In this document: one piece after another, positions 26,024 to 35,714 of the stretch | How positions within the stretch are numbered: the first letter of the stretch is position 1 | Layout of the letters: the number at the start of each line of letters is the position of its first letter | Assembly: GCF_003346865.1 (NCBI RefSeq) | Contig: NZ_QDKL01000002.1 | Location: 744,001 to 808,000, forward strand | Length of the DNA stretch: 64,000 nucleotides | Direction: 5' to 3' | DNA from: Halobacteriovorax vibrionivorans | Lineage (GTDB): Bacteria > Bdellovibrionota > Bacteriovoracia > Bacteriovoracales > Bacteriovoracaceae | Notes under the pieces: model-generated | The model's database searches: none | The model's input: the letters and a program-made list of their open reading frames with translations, nothing else | Told to the model about the DNA's origin: nothing | Made by a program: the position numbers and the translations under genes

Positions 26024-26947
26024 TTAGAGGCAGAGGTATTCTCTACGGATTTGATCTCTAAGCCAAAGGTCTTTAGACTTGGCCAGCACCTCAAAATTAA
26101 TCATCTTCTGCTGAATATCGATTAACTCTTCAAAATCCCACTTCTTAGATGCTAATTGAATTCCCCTATCATACTTACTAAGGGATTTTTTAGTGGCCAA
26201 ATAACTAGGATCAATAATTTTTGATATATGGCCCTGAAATGAACGGAAGAAATCCATATATAAACTAAAATCATCTTCCACTAATAATAAGTTGAGGTAG
26301 AACCTTTTTAAGTTTTGCTGATTAAAAAGATCTGTCTGATCAAAGAAATCTAACTTTCTCACCTTTATAAGCTCTCTGGCTTTTTCAAGAGAGATATTCC
26401 CATTTGCATCCACATGGTGAGAAAGAATATGACATGAATTGAAATAATCACCAACATTATCCTGGACTGACTTTTCAATAAAATTCTTCACTTGAGGATT
26501 CATTTGAAAACCAAAGTACTTAGCAAAAATATCTAAGTATTGGCCAAAATGCCATGGCTTTGGTGCAGCGATGGACAAAGCATTCATATCTTTAGGAAAA
26601 GCTTTAGGGAGGCGCCCTTTCGTTATGAAGATAATTGTGTCTTCAATTAAGTGACGATTATTATTAAATGCTTCAAAAGCATTAGCTTTAATATCCTGAG
26701 CATCAATAACAACATAAGGGCCATTAGTCCCAAATAGACCGCCTCCAGCAAGAAGCTCTTGCTCTACAAAGTCGATATTAAACTCATTAGGCCACATCTT
26801 CTTTGTCTCACCTTTTAATTTGTCACAAACAATTTTTGAAATAAATTCATCTGGGACAGCTAAATGGTATAGGCCATTTAATTCACTAAGAATTTTTGAA
26901 ACTTGATCAACGCTATTAATATCAAAACTTTGTTTTTTAGAAGGCAT
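26024..26947 (-). CDS. holA: DNA polymerase III delta subunit-like protein
   Basis: From the ATG at 26947 the product is 307 residues; longer starts would run deep into lptE. The sequence is divergent, but it has the HolA layout: an AAA-like N-terminal part (VEQELLAGGGLFGTNGPYVVID, TIIFITKGRLPKAFPK) and a helical C-terminal collar. Adjacency to lptE is the same as in E. coli, which supports the call. Delta opens the sliding clamp in the clamp loader. It overlaps the lptE end by 11 bases. Confidence 0.7.
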   Translation of the reverse strand: MPSKKQSFDINSVDQVSKILSELNGLYHLAVPDEFISKIVCDKLKGETKKMWPNEFNIDFVEQELLAGGGLFGTNGPYVVIDAQDIKANAFEAFNNNRHLIEDTIIFITKGRLPKAFPKDMNALSIAAPKPWHFGQYLDIFAKYFGFQMNPQVKNFIEKSVQDNVGDYFNSCHILSHHVDANGNISLEKARELIKVRKLDFFDQTDLFNQQNLKRFYLNLLLVEDDFSLYMDFFRSFQGHISKIIDPSYLATKKSLSKYDRGIQLASKKWDFEELIDIQQKMINFEVLAKSKDLWLRDQIRREYLCL

Positions 26948-27596
26948 AAAGAAGAACCTCTCTAAAGTCATCACCGAAATCACTTGCTCCATCAGCTAGG
27001 GATTTCTTAAAAGTACCTCGGTTCTTTACACTTCTAAGAGGAGCAGCACTGTCAATTCCACCAACTGTATTTTCAATAATATAAGAATCACTTATATCAA
27101 AAGTCTTTGAAAAAATGCTACGAGGAAATTGAGAGTGGTCTATTTTATAAAATGATTCATAGAACTGAATTTCATCATTATTTGGCTTCTTAAAGACTGT
27201 CACTTGTATCTGAAATTGATAACTTCCAGATGTAGCTAGATAGAAAGCATTTCTATTTCCACCCAATTGATTCTTCTGCTCATCATTCATTAAGGTGTCA
27301 CCAGTTTCAGTAACTTCTTTCCCCGCTTTTTTTCGACTAGTAATCTCTGCAAGTAAAATTGCATCACTGTCATAATTCTTTCCTGTTCTAACCCTTAAAG
27401 AACTAAAAGAAGAAAGAGTTTCAACAATTTCATCAGTATATATTTGAGAAAGACCTGATATTCCAGTGTGATTTTTTACAACAAAAATTGTAATACTATT
27501 AACTCCTTGGGCCTCAAATGGGTTATTTGACTCACTGAAACGATACCCTGCACAAGAAGAAAGTAAAATTAAACAAGTTAATACGAAAAACCTCAT
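26937..27596 (-). CDS. lptE: LPS-assembly lipoprotein LptE
   Basis: From the ATG at 27596 the product is 219 residues, with a lipoprotein signal peptide ending LLSSC (lipobox) followed by AGYRF, the usual start of mature LptE. SITIFVVKN and the later beta-strand pattern fit the LptE fold. It plugs the LptD barrel in the outer membrane during lipopolysaccharide insertion. Its sequence is weakly conserved; position before holA is strong support. Confidence 0.78.
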   Translation of the reverse strand: MRFFVLTCLILLSSCAGYRFSESNNPFEAQGVNSITIFVVKNHTGISGLSQIYTDEIVETLSSFSSLRVRTGKNYDSDAILLAEITSRKKAGKEVTETGDTLMNDEQKNQLGGNRNAFYLATSGSYQFQIQVTVFKKPNNDEIQFYESFYKIDHSQFPRSIFSKTFDISDSYIIENTVGGIDSAAPLRSVKNRGTFKKSLADGASDFGDDFREVLLYAF

Positions 27597-27661
27597 ATTA
27601 ATAATATGCCTATGATTCAATCAATCGTCTATTACTTTGACTGGTAAGACCTCTTTAATAT

Positions 27662-28252
27662 ATGATGCATCTTGTGAAAAAGCTGAAAAATCTCAAAAAT
27701 TTAAAAGATGTTTTAAAAGATATCGATAGTGACTTCAGTAAAAACGCTGGTGTTGCGAGCGTTTCAAGTTATGGTAGTTATGGTAATAAACAATCTAACT
27801 TTAAAGCGAATAAGGCCATTGATCTCTTTGACTTTCTCGAGCTCTCAAGTTCTTGGAATAAGATCGTAGGGCCAAGGCTTTCTCAATTCACTATTCCACT
27901 TAAGCTAAAAAATAAATCTCTAACGATTTTAACTTCACATCCAGTTTACGCTCAACAGCTTAAATACATGGAAACAGAAATTATAAAATCAATTGGAAAT
28001 GTTCTACCTGCAACAAAAGGACAGATTAAGAAAATCTTCTTCCAAGTAGATAATCAATTCTTCCAAAAAAAGAAGTCCGAAGTCGAAAGAAAAGAGATAG
28101 TAAAACAAGAAGTTGAAAATCGTCTACATCCACAATCTCCAGAATACAAAGCAATTATGAGAGATGCTCAAGAACAATTTTCAGATATTGAAGATGAAGA
28201 GCTCAAAAAGTCATTAACTTCAATATTAATGCAACTTAGAACGAAGAAGTAA
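27662..28252 (+). CDS. dciA: DciA-like (DUF721) protein
   Basis: A 196-residue protein with the DUF721 domain at about 58-140: LSSSWNKIVGPRLSQFTIPLKLKNK and the SHPVYAQQLKYMETEII helix. DciA proteins help load the replicative helicase in bacteria without DnaC. The N-terminal 50 residues are basic and poorly structured. A second ATG immediately follows the first. It is divergent from lptE-holA, placing two replication genes side by side. Confidence 0.8.
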   Translation: MMHLVKKLKNLKNLKDVLKDIDSDFSKNAGVASVSSYGSYGNKQSNFKANKAIDLFDFLELSSSWNKIVGPRLSQFTIPLKLKNKSLTILTSHPVYAQQLKYMETEIIKSIGNVLPATKGQIKKIFFQVDNQFFQKKKSEVERKEIVKQEVENRLHPQSPEYKAIMRDAQEQFSDIEDEELKKSLTSILMQLRTKK

Positions 28253-28852
28253 GAAAATCGAAAAGCCTTCTGCATCCTCAACCTTCTCTATATAATAGTT
28301 CTTAGAAATACCACTTAGTAATTCTTTTAATTGCTCATCTTCTCGACAAACAAAGAATAAAACACCATTTTGACTCAGTAAATTAGCAGCGTGAACGATA
28401 TAACTCTTAAGCTCATCACCAGAATACTCTCGGCAAGTTCTTTTCTTTTCATTCTCACTAGATCTTCCATGGCCATTTTTAAAATATGGTGGATTCATCA
28501 CAATAAGGTCAAAGTCTTTTACTGTATTAAATTGAAGAATATTTTCGAAATGAACCTGATATTCAAGGCCATTTATTTCTCTTTTAACTATTTCAATATT
28601 ACGATGAAGATGAGAGTTGTAATCATCTTGCACTTCAACAAAATGAATCTCTTTTATCGAATTGAGAAGTTCTTCTTCTAGCTTTTGTAAGATCTCGAGT
28701 CCAATGACGCCACAACCACAGCAGAGGTCAGCGACCTTATCAACGACAAGCTCATGAAATTCAATATGCTCGGCCACACAATTTGCTAACTCAATTGAAT
28801 CACGAGAAAAATGATAAAATGAGGGCTGTGAATAATCAGTAATTAATGCCAT
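28226..28852 (-). CDS. tRNA1(Val) A37 N6-methyltransferase-like protein
   Basis: A 208-residue class I SAM-dependent methyltransferase. Motif I is VADLCCGCGVIGLEIL (about 37-52) and the catalytic motif IVMNPPYFKNG (about 118-128) is of the N6-adenine type. The following SSENEKKRTCREYSG segment matches YfiC/TrmN6. It probably methylates a tRNA adenine; other adenine targets are possible. Its 3' end overlaps the convergent dciA end by 27 bases, and its start overlaps the tsaC-like gene by 17. Confidence 0.8.
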   Translation of the reverse strand: MALITDYSQPSFYHFSRDSIELANCVAEHIEFHELVVDKVADLCCGCGVIGLEILQKLEEELLNSIKEIHFVEVQDDYNSHLHRNIEIVKREINGLEYQVHFENILQFNTVKDFDLIVMNPPYFKNGHGRSSENEKKRTCREYSGDELKSYIVHAANLLSQNGVLFFVCREDEQLKELLSGISKNYYIEKVEDAEGFSIFLLLRSKLH

Positions 28853-29423
28853 GAGATTTTAACACTTCTAAAATATTGTCAATATGATTACCTTCTCGAA
28901 CTACTTGGGCCGTCAATCCTGAGATTAATATGATAGTTGATGAATGCCCACTCGGTTTAAGAAAATCTGAACTTATGAAGTTACTGTCAGGACAATATCG
29001 ATGCCAAAATTCATTTGCTTCATCAGAGTCGTAAATCGGAGGCTGACCTGTTTTATTTAAACTTGTTGAAGTAATGAATCCAGGAAAGTCCCTAATACAC
29101 TCATCAATGATCTCATTTTGAATGACTCGAAAACAAATAAAGTCCGTATCATCAAATGGACCTTTAGGAAATTGAAGGGATAAACTCGCCTTTGGCAGTC
29201 CCACTGTGATTTCGTATTTGAAAAGGTCATCAAAAAGAGCTGTATAGGATTCTGAACCATGAAAAGTATCAATCAAATTTTGAACATCATTAGTTAATAT
29301 ACTCAAAGGCTTTCTAATTGAAGTTCCCTTCACTTGAGCAATAAGTTCATACGTTTCAATAGAGAATGGATCTCCTCCAATTCCCCAGACAGTATCCGTT
29401 GGATAAATGAATAAATCTTTCAT
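28836..29423 (-). CDS. TsaC/Sua5 (YrdC) family protein
   Basis: A 195-residue YrdC-domain protein: PTDTVWGIGG near the N-terminus, KGTSIRKPLSIL (the K-x-R region binding ATP/threonine) and TSLNKTGQPP in place of the usual TSAN-x-SG. The family makes threonylcarbamoyl-AMP for the t6A modification of tRNA. The domain is short and lacks a Sua5 C-terminal part. The next gene is a tRNA methyltransferase, a fitting neighbour. Confidence 0.8.
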   Translation of the reverse strand: MKDLFIYPTDTVWGIGGDPFSIETYELIAQVKGTSIRKPLSILTNDVQNLIDTFHGSESYTALFDDLFKYEITVGLPKASLSLQFPKGPFDDTDFICFRVIQNEIIDECIRDFPGFITSTSLNKTGQPPIYDSDEANEFWHRYCPDSNFISSDFLKPSGHSSTIILISGLTAQVVREGNHIDNILEVLKSHGINY

Positions 29424-30511
29424 AAATCAACCATTAAGTTTTTAATAACTTCTTCGTTTCTTTGTCCAAGATATAACAGCTGATACGCAAGCCAGCTACT
29501 CTTTTTTTCTCTTAATTTCTTATTTAGATATGTTCTTTCAATACTAAAGATTGGCCTTTCAAAATACTTATCACGCTTGACCAGCTCTTTTTTAAAAACA
29601 GGGTTACGTAATCCAGAAATCAAAGAAATCATTTGATCAAAATTATAATCTTTATACTCACTAGCTATTTTATCGATAATCTTATCTCGGCCACTTCCAA
29701 CCTTTGGTAGGTTGTATTCAAATAATAGGCCATTATAATCAGATAACTCTTTTACAGCTGGAGTCGCAAAGAACCTCTCTACTAAGCGCTTCTTTTCATT
29801 AAAGTTCTCAAGCTCCTGCACCCAAAATGGAGTCATCTTAACTCCATATTTATAACTTGTTATATCAAACTCAAGAGTTGCTCCAAAAGTTTGATTTAAA
29901 AGCTGTGTTAACTTTAATCGACTATCACCAGTAGATATATGAGTGAATTTTTTAAAAAACATTAATTTATAAAATTCATCTATACTGGACTCGTTTACCA
30001 ATTCAAATGTTCTATTAATATATTTTGCATACTTCTGTCTTGAATTTGGAATGATATTTTCATTAATCCAAACAGAATAATTTGTAATATCTCTACCTAA
30101 TAAGTCGATAATAACAGTGGTTAGCCATTCGTTTTTATTTAACGAAGAAGCGATTATTATTTCTAAAAGTAATTGATGAATATTCTTTCTCTCTAAACTT
30201 TTTAAGAAGTTTTGATGAGCTACTTTTTTACTATCAAACTTCATTTTTAAAGCTTCTTCAAACTCCAAAATAGGCTTATCAGAACGAGACTCAACATAAG
30301 ACTTTATAACGATATCTGGATAAAATAGATGCTGACACTTGGCCTGAAACTCAACCCAAGGCTTCTCGTCACTTTTAAGTTCTGACGTCGTAAAAGCATA
30401 AATCAAATTGAACTCAAATTGTGTAATTTTATCACAAGTACTAGGAGGTGTTTTAATAAAGTCCGGTATATACTCGACACCTTCTAATGATAAACTATAT
30501 GAAACATTCAC
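29420..30511 (-). CDS. Protein of unknown function
   Basis: A 363-residue, mostly helical, charged cytoplasmic-type protein with no signal peptide and no recognised motif. It overlaps the tsaC-like gene by 4 bases and follows the GYF-type protein gene by 5, so it lies within the long minus-strand unit. The repeated LERKNIH/LLGRDI helices hint at a HEAT-like or armadillo-like solenoid, which is a guess. Confidence 0.55.
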   Translation of the reverse strand: MNVSYSLSLEGVEYIPDFIKTPPSTCDKITQFEFNLIYAFTTSELKSDEKPWVEFQAKCQHLFYPDIVIKSYVESRSDKPILEFEEALKMKFDSKKVAHQNFLKSLERKNIHQLLLEIIIASSLNKNEWLTTVIIDLLGRDITNYSVWINENIIPNSRQKYAKYINRTFELVNESSIDEFYKLMFFKKFTHISTGDSRLKLTQLLNQTFGATLEFDITSYKYGVKMTPFWVQELENFNEKKRLVERFFATPAVKELSDYNGLLFEYNLPKVGSGRDKIIDKIASEYKDYNFDQMISLISGLRNPVFKKELVKRDKYFERPIFSIERTYLNKKLREKKSSWLAYQLLYLGQRNEEVIKNLMVDL

Positions 30512-30516
30512 ATAGT

Positions 30517-31590
30517 TTAGAAAAATCTTTTTTTTTTATCCTGTGATCTAAACTCTTGCGCGTAAACTAAGCTAGTTGGTGTTTTAAATTGAATATCAGA
30601 AAACAATTCCTTACCTACAAGCTTTGAATAGAATTTTGAAATAAAGAAAAGAAGAACAATTAATACAGCAATAGCAATATAGACAAAGCTATAATCGTTT
30701 TTTCTTTTCTTCTTTTTAGCTTTTGATTTTTTCTTAGCACCTGACTTCTTCTTTTTTGAAGGACGAGGCATTTCGACGGCCTTCATAGGCTCGATATTAT
30801 CATCTTCAATACTATCTAAATCCGGTGCAGTTGGTGGTTGTTTTTTTTCAGACTTAAGAATCTCTTCTGCTTGAGCAGCTAGTTCATCTTCTTTATTCTT
30901 TTCTACTTCTTCAACAAATTGATCAATTTGGCTTACTTGAGAAGCTTCTTGTGCAACTTCCTCAGCAGGTGTACTTTCTGAAACACCGCCAATATCTGGG
31001 AAATCGAGATCATCCGATGAAGGAAGGATTACTTCTTCTTCCTCGATATCCATAGCACTTGTTGCTTCGGCTAAACTGATTGATTCGTCATTGGCCACAT
31101 CTGCCAGTGGTTTTTCTTGAACAATATTAGGCTCACTACTTGGAGCTGCAACTGCTGTATCACTGTAATCAATTGGCTCTGGAAAATCTAAGTCATCTTC
31201 AGCAGGAAGTAATATTTCTTCTTCATCATTAATTGTTGTTGAAATATCTGTTGCAGGGTTTTCAGAAGATAATGGTGTTGCAGGGATTTCATCCCCATTT
31301 TCTTTAGAGATTTTTTCTACGATACCACTTGTTTTAACAAGTTTTGTTACGCTATTTGCAACTTTCGTCTTGGCCTCTGCTACAGGATTGAAGGTTTGTT
31401 CTTCATCTCCATAGAGAAACTTATTTAATAGGTCTTCTTCTTTGACCCAAAACCAGTAACCATTACCGCTACAAATCTCATCCTCTCCAGAGAGGGTTCC
31501 ATTTTGTACAAACTCGACAACCTTCTGCTTTGAAAGTGGACCGAGTATTTTTTTCGATTCTGTTCTAATTAACCAGTTTCTTTCCGTCAT
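30517..31590 (-). CDS. GYF-2-like domain membrane protein
   Basis: A 357-residue protein. Residues 1-60 (NWLIRTESKKILGPLSKQKV...DEICSGNGYWFWVKEEDL) resemble the GYF_2 domain, which binds peptides and appears in many predator-type Deltaproteobacteria proteins. Residues 70-260 are acidic and disordered, with the repeated motif EEEVILPSSDDLDFP. A Lys-rich stretch then precedes one membrane segment (about 305-325). The domain would sit in the cytoplasm. Function unknown; it follows mlaD. Confidence 0.6.
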   Translation of the reverse strand: MTERNWLIRTESKKILGPLSKQKVVEFVQNGTLSGEDEICSGNGYWFWVKEEDLLNKFLYGDEEQTFNPVAEAKTKVANSVTKLVKTSGIVEKISKENGDEIPATPLSSENPATDISTTINDEEEILLPAEDDLDFPEPIDYSDTAVAAPSSEPNIVQEKPLADVANDESISLAEATSAMDIEEEEVILPSSDDLDFPDIGGVSESTPAEEVAQEASQVSQIDQFVEEVEKNKEDELAAQAEEILKSEKKQPPTAPDLDSIEDDNIEPMKAVEMPRPSKKKKSGAKKKSKAKKKKRKNDYSFVYIAIAVLIVLLFFISKFYSKLVGKELFSDIQFKTPTSLVYAQEFRSQDKKKRFF

Positions 31591-31600
31591 TACTTATTCT

Positions 31601-32971
31601 TTATAAGAAAATCCCTACTAAGCCTTTTATATCTTCGTCATTAAACTTTAATCCTAAACTATAAACCATACCAGGATCATTAATTAAATCTTCACCCTCA
31701 ATTTTACCATAAATTACACTCCATAGTTGAAAATCTAATCCGATACGAATATTTGGCCCAATATTATCTCGGTAATCGAAGACCTCAAGGCTTGTAATGG
31801 TATTCCAGTCATCAAAATTATAATCAACAGCAAGACCACCATAAGAATCGATAAGTCCTCCACGGAATGTCCAATTGTCGATACGACGTCCTAATTGAAG
31901 GTTGAGGAGAACGTCATTGTATTTTCTAACCTTCTCATCCTCAATAGTCGTTGTCCCACCAACAGTTGTTTCTGTAATCTTTCGTCTTTCTGGCCCAAAT
32001 TCAGAAGTCGTTACACCTACCAGGTAAAAACGGCCAGGGGATGGAAAGATACGAAGTTCAGCAGTTGTATCTGTTTGATCAGTTCTCGTATTTGCACCAG
32101 TATAAACCGACAATTGTGTTCGGATACTATCAACTCGTCCAATTACTTTTTGAACACTTGATAGAGTTGACTTAACTTCATCAGCAATCTCTTCTTCAAC
32201 AAGAAGCTTACCAACTGTTCCCTTCCCATCTTTGATATTTTGAACAAGGTCCTCAAGATCGGCCATCATATTATCAGCTTTCTTAAGAATCTCTTTTACA
32301 TCTGCAACAGCACTTGCTGGCTCGTTTGCATCTGTCTGGTATGCTATTTGAGCAGTAAAGTCTTCGAGATTATCAATAATTCGTTGAAGTTTTTGATTAT
32401 TCCTTCCAACGAGATCATTAAGTTTACCTGTTAATTCTTTCGTATTCGTCATCGTCTCCTGAACATCAGCTACGATCTTTTTCATCGCTGGCTCACCACC
32501 CTCAGGAACAAAAGACTCTTTAATACTTCCAACAAGAACTTTTACATCTTGCATAACTTCACTTGCATCTTTTAGAAGTGTTTCAATACCTGCTTTTTCT
32601 TCTGCTAGAAGCTCTGAACCATCAGGAAGAAGTTCATCATTATTAGCAACGTAAATCTCTAAGTACTTATCACCTAAGAAACCTACTGATCGAATTCTAA
32701 GTTTGGAGCCCTTTGTGATCTTAACTCTTTCAAGAACCTCAAAACTAATACGGGCCTTATTTCCAGTTAGTTGAATATCTTTAATTCGTCCCGCATTAAT
32801 ACCAGCAACTTTGATTGGAGTTTTTGGAAAGATACCAGAGGCATCATTAATAGTTGTGTAATAATCATTATAAGCTCCAAAACCAGATTGGTTTGAAGTT
32901 ACAACTAAGGACATAACAACAACAGCTATCATGGCGGCCAAGGCCATTAAGCCGACTTTAAATTCATTCAT
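31601..32971 (-). CDS. MlaD/MCE family protein with beta-rich C-terminal extension
   Basis: A 456-residue protein: membrane anchor (about 7-27), MCE domain (about 35-115: GIFPKTPIKVAGINAGRIKDIQL), long helices (about 125-290) and a beta-strand-rich region (about 295-456, LRIFPSPGRFYLVGVTTSE...). MCE proteins form rings that carry lipid between the two membranes. E. coli MlaD is only 183 residues. The helical part could extend across the periplasm and the C-terminal strands could dock at the outer membrane. The gene follows mlaE and mlaF in one operon. Confidence 0.85.
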   Translation of the reverse strand: MNEFKVGLMALAAMIAVVVMSLVVTSNQSGFGAYNDYYTTINDASGIFPKTPIKVAGINAGRIKDIQLTGNKARISFEVLERVKITKGSKLRIRSVGFLGDKYLEIYVANNDELLPDGSELLAEEKAGIETLLKDASEVMQDVKVLVGSIKESFVPEGGEPAMKKIVADVQETMTNTKELTGKLNDLVGRNNQKLQRIIDNLEDFTAQIAYQTDANEPASAVADVKEILKKADNMMADLEDLVQNIKDGKGTVGKLLVEEEIADEVKSTLSSVQKVIGRVDSIRTQLSVYTGANTRTDQTDTTAELRIFPSPGRFYLVGVTTSEFGPERRKITETTVGGTTTIEDEKVRKYNDVLLNLQLGRRIDNWTFRGGLIDSYGGLAVDYNFDDWNTITSLEVFDYRDNIGPNIRIGLDFQLWSVIYGKIEGEDLINDPGMVYSLGLKFNDEDIKGLVGIFL

Positions 32972-32995
32972 ATAATTCCTCTTTCCTGGAACTAC

Positions 32996-33748
32996 CTATA
33001 AATTAATAAACTCTTGAACCAATGGATGGTCTGAGTTTTTAAAATCATTTGCAGGTAGATACTCAACAATATTACCACGGTTTAAAAAGGCAACGTAGTC
33101 GGAAATTTCAAGCGATGCTTTTACGTCGTGCGAAATAATAATTGAGGTTAATCCAATATCTTTATGTAATTTACTTGTTTCTATGATCAAATCGTTGACC
33201 ATTTTAGTTGTAATAGGATCAAGTCCAGTTGTTGGCTCATCATAGAGCATAAGTTGTGGACTTAGGGCCAGTGCTCTTGCAAGACCTACCCTTTTTCTCA
33301 TACCACCAGACAATTCACTTGGTAGTTTATCAAAAGAGATCTCCTGAAGACCTACTGACTTTAATAAAGAAGCTGCTTTCTCTTTAATTTCACTTTCATT
33401 TAATTTTGTGAATTCAATTAATGGAAAGGCCACATTTTCAATTGTTGTCATTGAATCAAAAAGTGCCGCATATTGAAAAAGCATTCCGTAGTTTTGACGG
33501 AATTCACGAAGCTTATCTTCTTGAAGAGTTGATAAGTCTTTTCCCAAAACCTCAATTGATCCAGAAGTTGGATGATGAAGTCCTAGGATATGCTTTAAGA
33601 GTGTTGATTTTCCAGCTCCTGAAAAGCCGAGGATTGTAGTAATACTTCCTCGTTTTATATCAAAGTTTAATTCACTTAAAACAGTGTGCTTACCAAAAGT
33701 CTTGGTTAAGTTTCTAATTCGTACTGAATGATCATCAAACTCTAACAT
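32996..33748 (-). CDS. mlaF: Mla-type ABC transporter ATP-binding protein
   Basis: A 250-residue ABC ATPase: Walker A GFSGAGKST (about 38-46), signature LSGGMRKRV, Walker B LMLYDEP followed by TTGLDP, and the switch His in ISHD. The GGMRKR variant and the D-loop are typical of MlaF-type lipid-transport ATPases. It powers MlaE in moving phospholipid for outer-membrane lipid balance. It abuts mlaE directly. Confidence 0.93.
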   Translation of the reverse strand: MLEFDDHSVRIRNLTKTFGKHTVLSELNFDIKRGSITTILGFSGAGKSTLLKHILGLHHPTSGSIEVLGKDLSTLQEDKLREFRQNYGMLFQYAALFDSMTTIENVAFPLIEFTKLNESEIKEKAASLLKSVGLQEISFDKLPSELSGGMRKRVGLARALALSPQLMLYDEPTTGLDPITTKMVNDLIIETSKLHKDIGLTSIIISHDVKASLEISDYVAFLNRGNIVEYLPANDFKNSDHPLVQEFINL

Positions 33749-34549
33749 CTACATCACCTGCACTAAGAAACTTGTTAAAAAATAATCTAAAACTAAAACC
33801 GAAATCATTCCCCATACAACAGCGAGGTTTGTCCCCTTACCGACTCCTTGTGCACCTTTTGTGACAGCAAAGCCAAAGTAAGTTCCAATTACTGAAATAA
33901 CGAAACCAAAGACAGTCGCTTTAATTACACCTTGGAAAATATCTGAGACATACATAAATTGTCCAAGCTTAGACAAGTATATGGCATCATCAATCTGCAA
34001 GGCATAGGTTCCGACAATGTATGAGCCAACATTCCCTACTAATAAAAAGAAAACTGATAATAGTGGAACTGATAAAGTACCAGCAATAATTCTTGGAACA
34101 GCAAGGTATTGCATACTACTAATACCCATAACTTCAAGAGCATCAATTTGTTCAGTAACTTTCATCGTTCCAATTTGTGCTGCCATAGCAGCCCCTGCTC
34201 GACCTGCAACAATTAGCCCTGTTAAAACAGGAGCCAATTCCTTTGCTAAAGAAATTGCAACAACTGGACCAACAAGAGAATCAACATTGATTAACTTAAA
34301 GCCAAAGTATGTTTGATAGGCCATAACCATTCCCGTGAATGCACCGGCCAAGAAAATAATAAATAGACTTTTGTTTCCGACAAATTCCATTTGTTCAAAA
34401 AATAATTTGAAACGATACGGCCTCTTCGTTAACCAGTAAAAAAAGTTCACAATGAACTTCATCACTTTGCCAAGACCTGCCAAATTGAAAATAACTAATT
34501 TTCCTATATTTTCATTAAAGGAAACAAATGTTCTAAGTAAAAGATTCAT
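33749..34549 (-). CDS. mlaE: Mla-type ABC transporter permease
   Basis: A 266-residue membrane protein with the MlaE signature GRAGAAMAAQIGTMKVTEQI and DALEVMGISSMQYLAVPR and five or six membrane segments. With MlaF and the MCE protein it forms the inner-membrane lipid transporter. It is the first mla gene, 37 bases after alr. Confidence 0.93.
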   Translation of the reverse strand: MNLLLRTFVSFNENIGKLVIFNLAGLGKVMKFIVNFFYWLTKRPYRFKLFFEQMEFVGNKSLFIIFLAGAFTGMVMAYQTYFGFKLINVDSLVGPVVAISLAKELAPVLTGLIVAGRAGAAMAAQIGTMKVTEQIDALEVMGISSMQYLAVPRIIAGTLSVPLLSVFFLLVGNVGSYIVGTYALQIDDAIYLSKLGQFMYVSDIFQGVIKATVFGFVISVIGTYFGFAVTKGAQGVGKGTNLAVVWGMISVLVLDYFLTSFLVQVM

Positions 34550-34586
34550 TACTTAAATTCTAATGGAAAAAGAATGAAACTGCTAC

Positions 34587-35714
34587 TTACTGTCGATATA
34601 TTTTGGGAATTCTTTCAGTTAAGTGAATGAACACTTCGTAAGGAATAGTCTTTGATTCGACACATATATTAGAAAAGTTTTGACCATTTTGATCCCATAC
34701 GACAAACCTTTCTCCATTTTTGATTGTTAAGTTTGTGTTAGGAAACAAAATCTGTGCCATATCCATATTAACTCGCCCTACAATTTGCCCTTCATACTCT
34801 CCATGATTAAGGTGAACATTTTGATAGCGAGTTGAAAAACCATCACCATATCCTAGAGCAAAAACTCCTACTGTACCTGCTGATGGGCATGGGGTTGCTC
34901 CATAGCCTATAGGCGTACCTCGATCAACTTGGAAACTATCAATAAAGGTTGTCTCAAGTTTAGAGATCAACTTTCCTTTCCAGCAACTCAACTTATTATA
35001 CTGAGGCAACAAAGAAGACGGGCCATACATCATTAATCCTGCACGAACATGAGACTCTTCAAGTCCAACCTTTTGCTCAATTGCACCAGAGTTTGCAATT
35101 GATGATTTATGAATTTCAATTCCAGAACTATTGATTTGAGACTTTAATTCTTTCCAATTCTCTTTTTGAGTTAGATTTCTCTTATTTTTTTGCATTGATA
35201 AGCTTGAGCTCGAAAAGTGGGTCATCAAATGATAAATACTTGATCGGCCATGCTTTTTGATTGTTTGAATCGCATAATCAATTCGATCCATTTTTATTCC
35301 GAGTCGATTCATTCCCGTATTAAATTTTAAACAAAGTGGGAAGTAGCGAAATTCCTCATGAGACAAGAAGAACTCTAAGTTTGTTTCATTTGAAATAACT
35401 GGGATAATTCGATTATTTAAATAAATATCTGCTGCTTCTTGAAGGTCTAGGTTCACATCAGAAAAGACATAAACTTCAAACTCTCCATTTGGAATTTCTT
35501 CACGAAGCCTAAGAGCCTCTCCAATACTGGCACAGCCAAACTCTTTTATGCCAAGCTCATAATAAGCAAACTTAACAACTGGCACCAGTCCATGTCCATA
35601 GGCATTGGCCTTGACCATAAAGAGAGTTTCATTATTAGGACAAATTTCTTTTAAAAGTTGATAGTTTTGCGCAAGAGTGGAGACATTAACCTCCATACTA
35701 CTTTTTATTCTCAT
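34587..35714 (-). CDS. alr: Alanine racemase
   Basis: A 375-residue PLP enzyme. The PLP lysine is in FMVKANAYGHG (about K35), and the opposite catalytic Tyr in LGYGDGFSTRY. It converts L- to D-alanine for peptidoglycan. The family is normally 360-380 residues. Its start overlaps the upstream gene by 4 bases, and its product feeds the same wall that the neighbouring envelope genes serve. Confidence 0.93.
   Translation of the reverse strand: MRIKSSMEVNVSTLAQNYQLLKEICPNNETLFMVKANAYGHGLVPVVKFAYYELGIKEFGCASIGEALRLREEIPNGEFEVYVFSDVNLDLQEAADIYLNNRIIPVISNETNLEFFLSHEEFRYFPLCLKFNTGMNRLGIKMDRIDYAIQTIKKHGRSSIYHLMTHFSSSSLSMQKNKRNLTQKENWKELKSQINSSGIEIHKSSIANSGAIEQKVGLEESHVRAGLMMYGPSSLLPQYNKLSCWKGKLISKLETTFIDSFQVDRGTPIGYGATPCPSAGTVGVFALGYGDGFSTRYQNVHLNHGEYEGQIVGRVNMDMAQILFPNTNLTIKNGERFVVWDQNGQNFSNICVESKTIPYEVFIHLTERIPKIYRQ

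Noticed and set aside
28391..28681. 96-residue plus-strand frame within the methyltransferase gene
   Set aside because: Antisense to a clearly conserved gene with the NPPY motif; no independent support.
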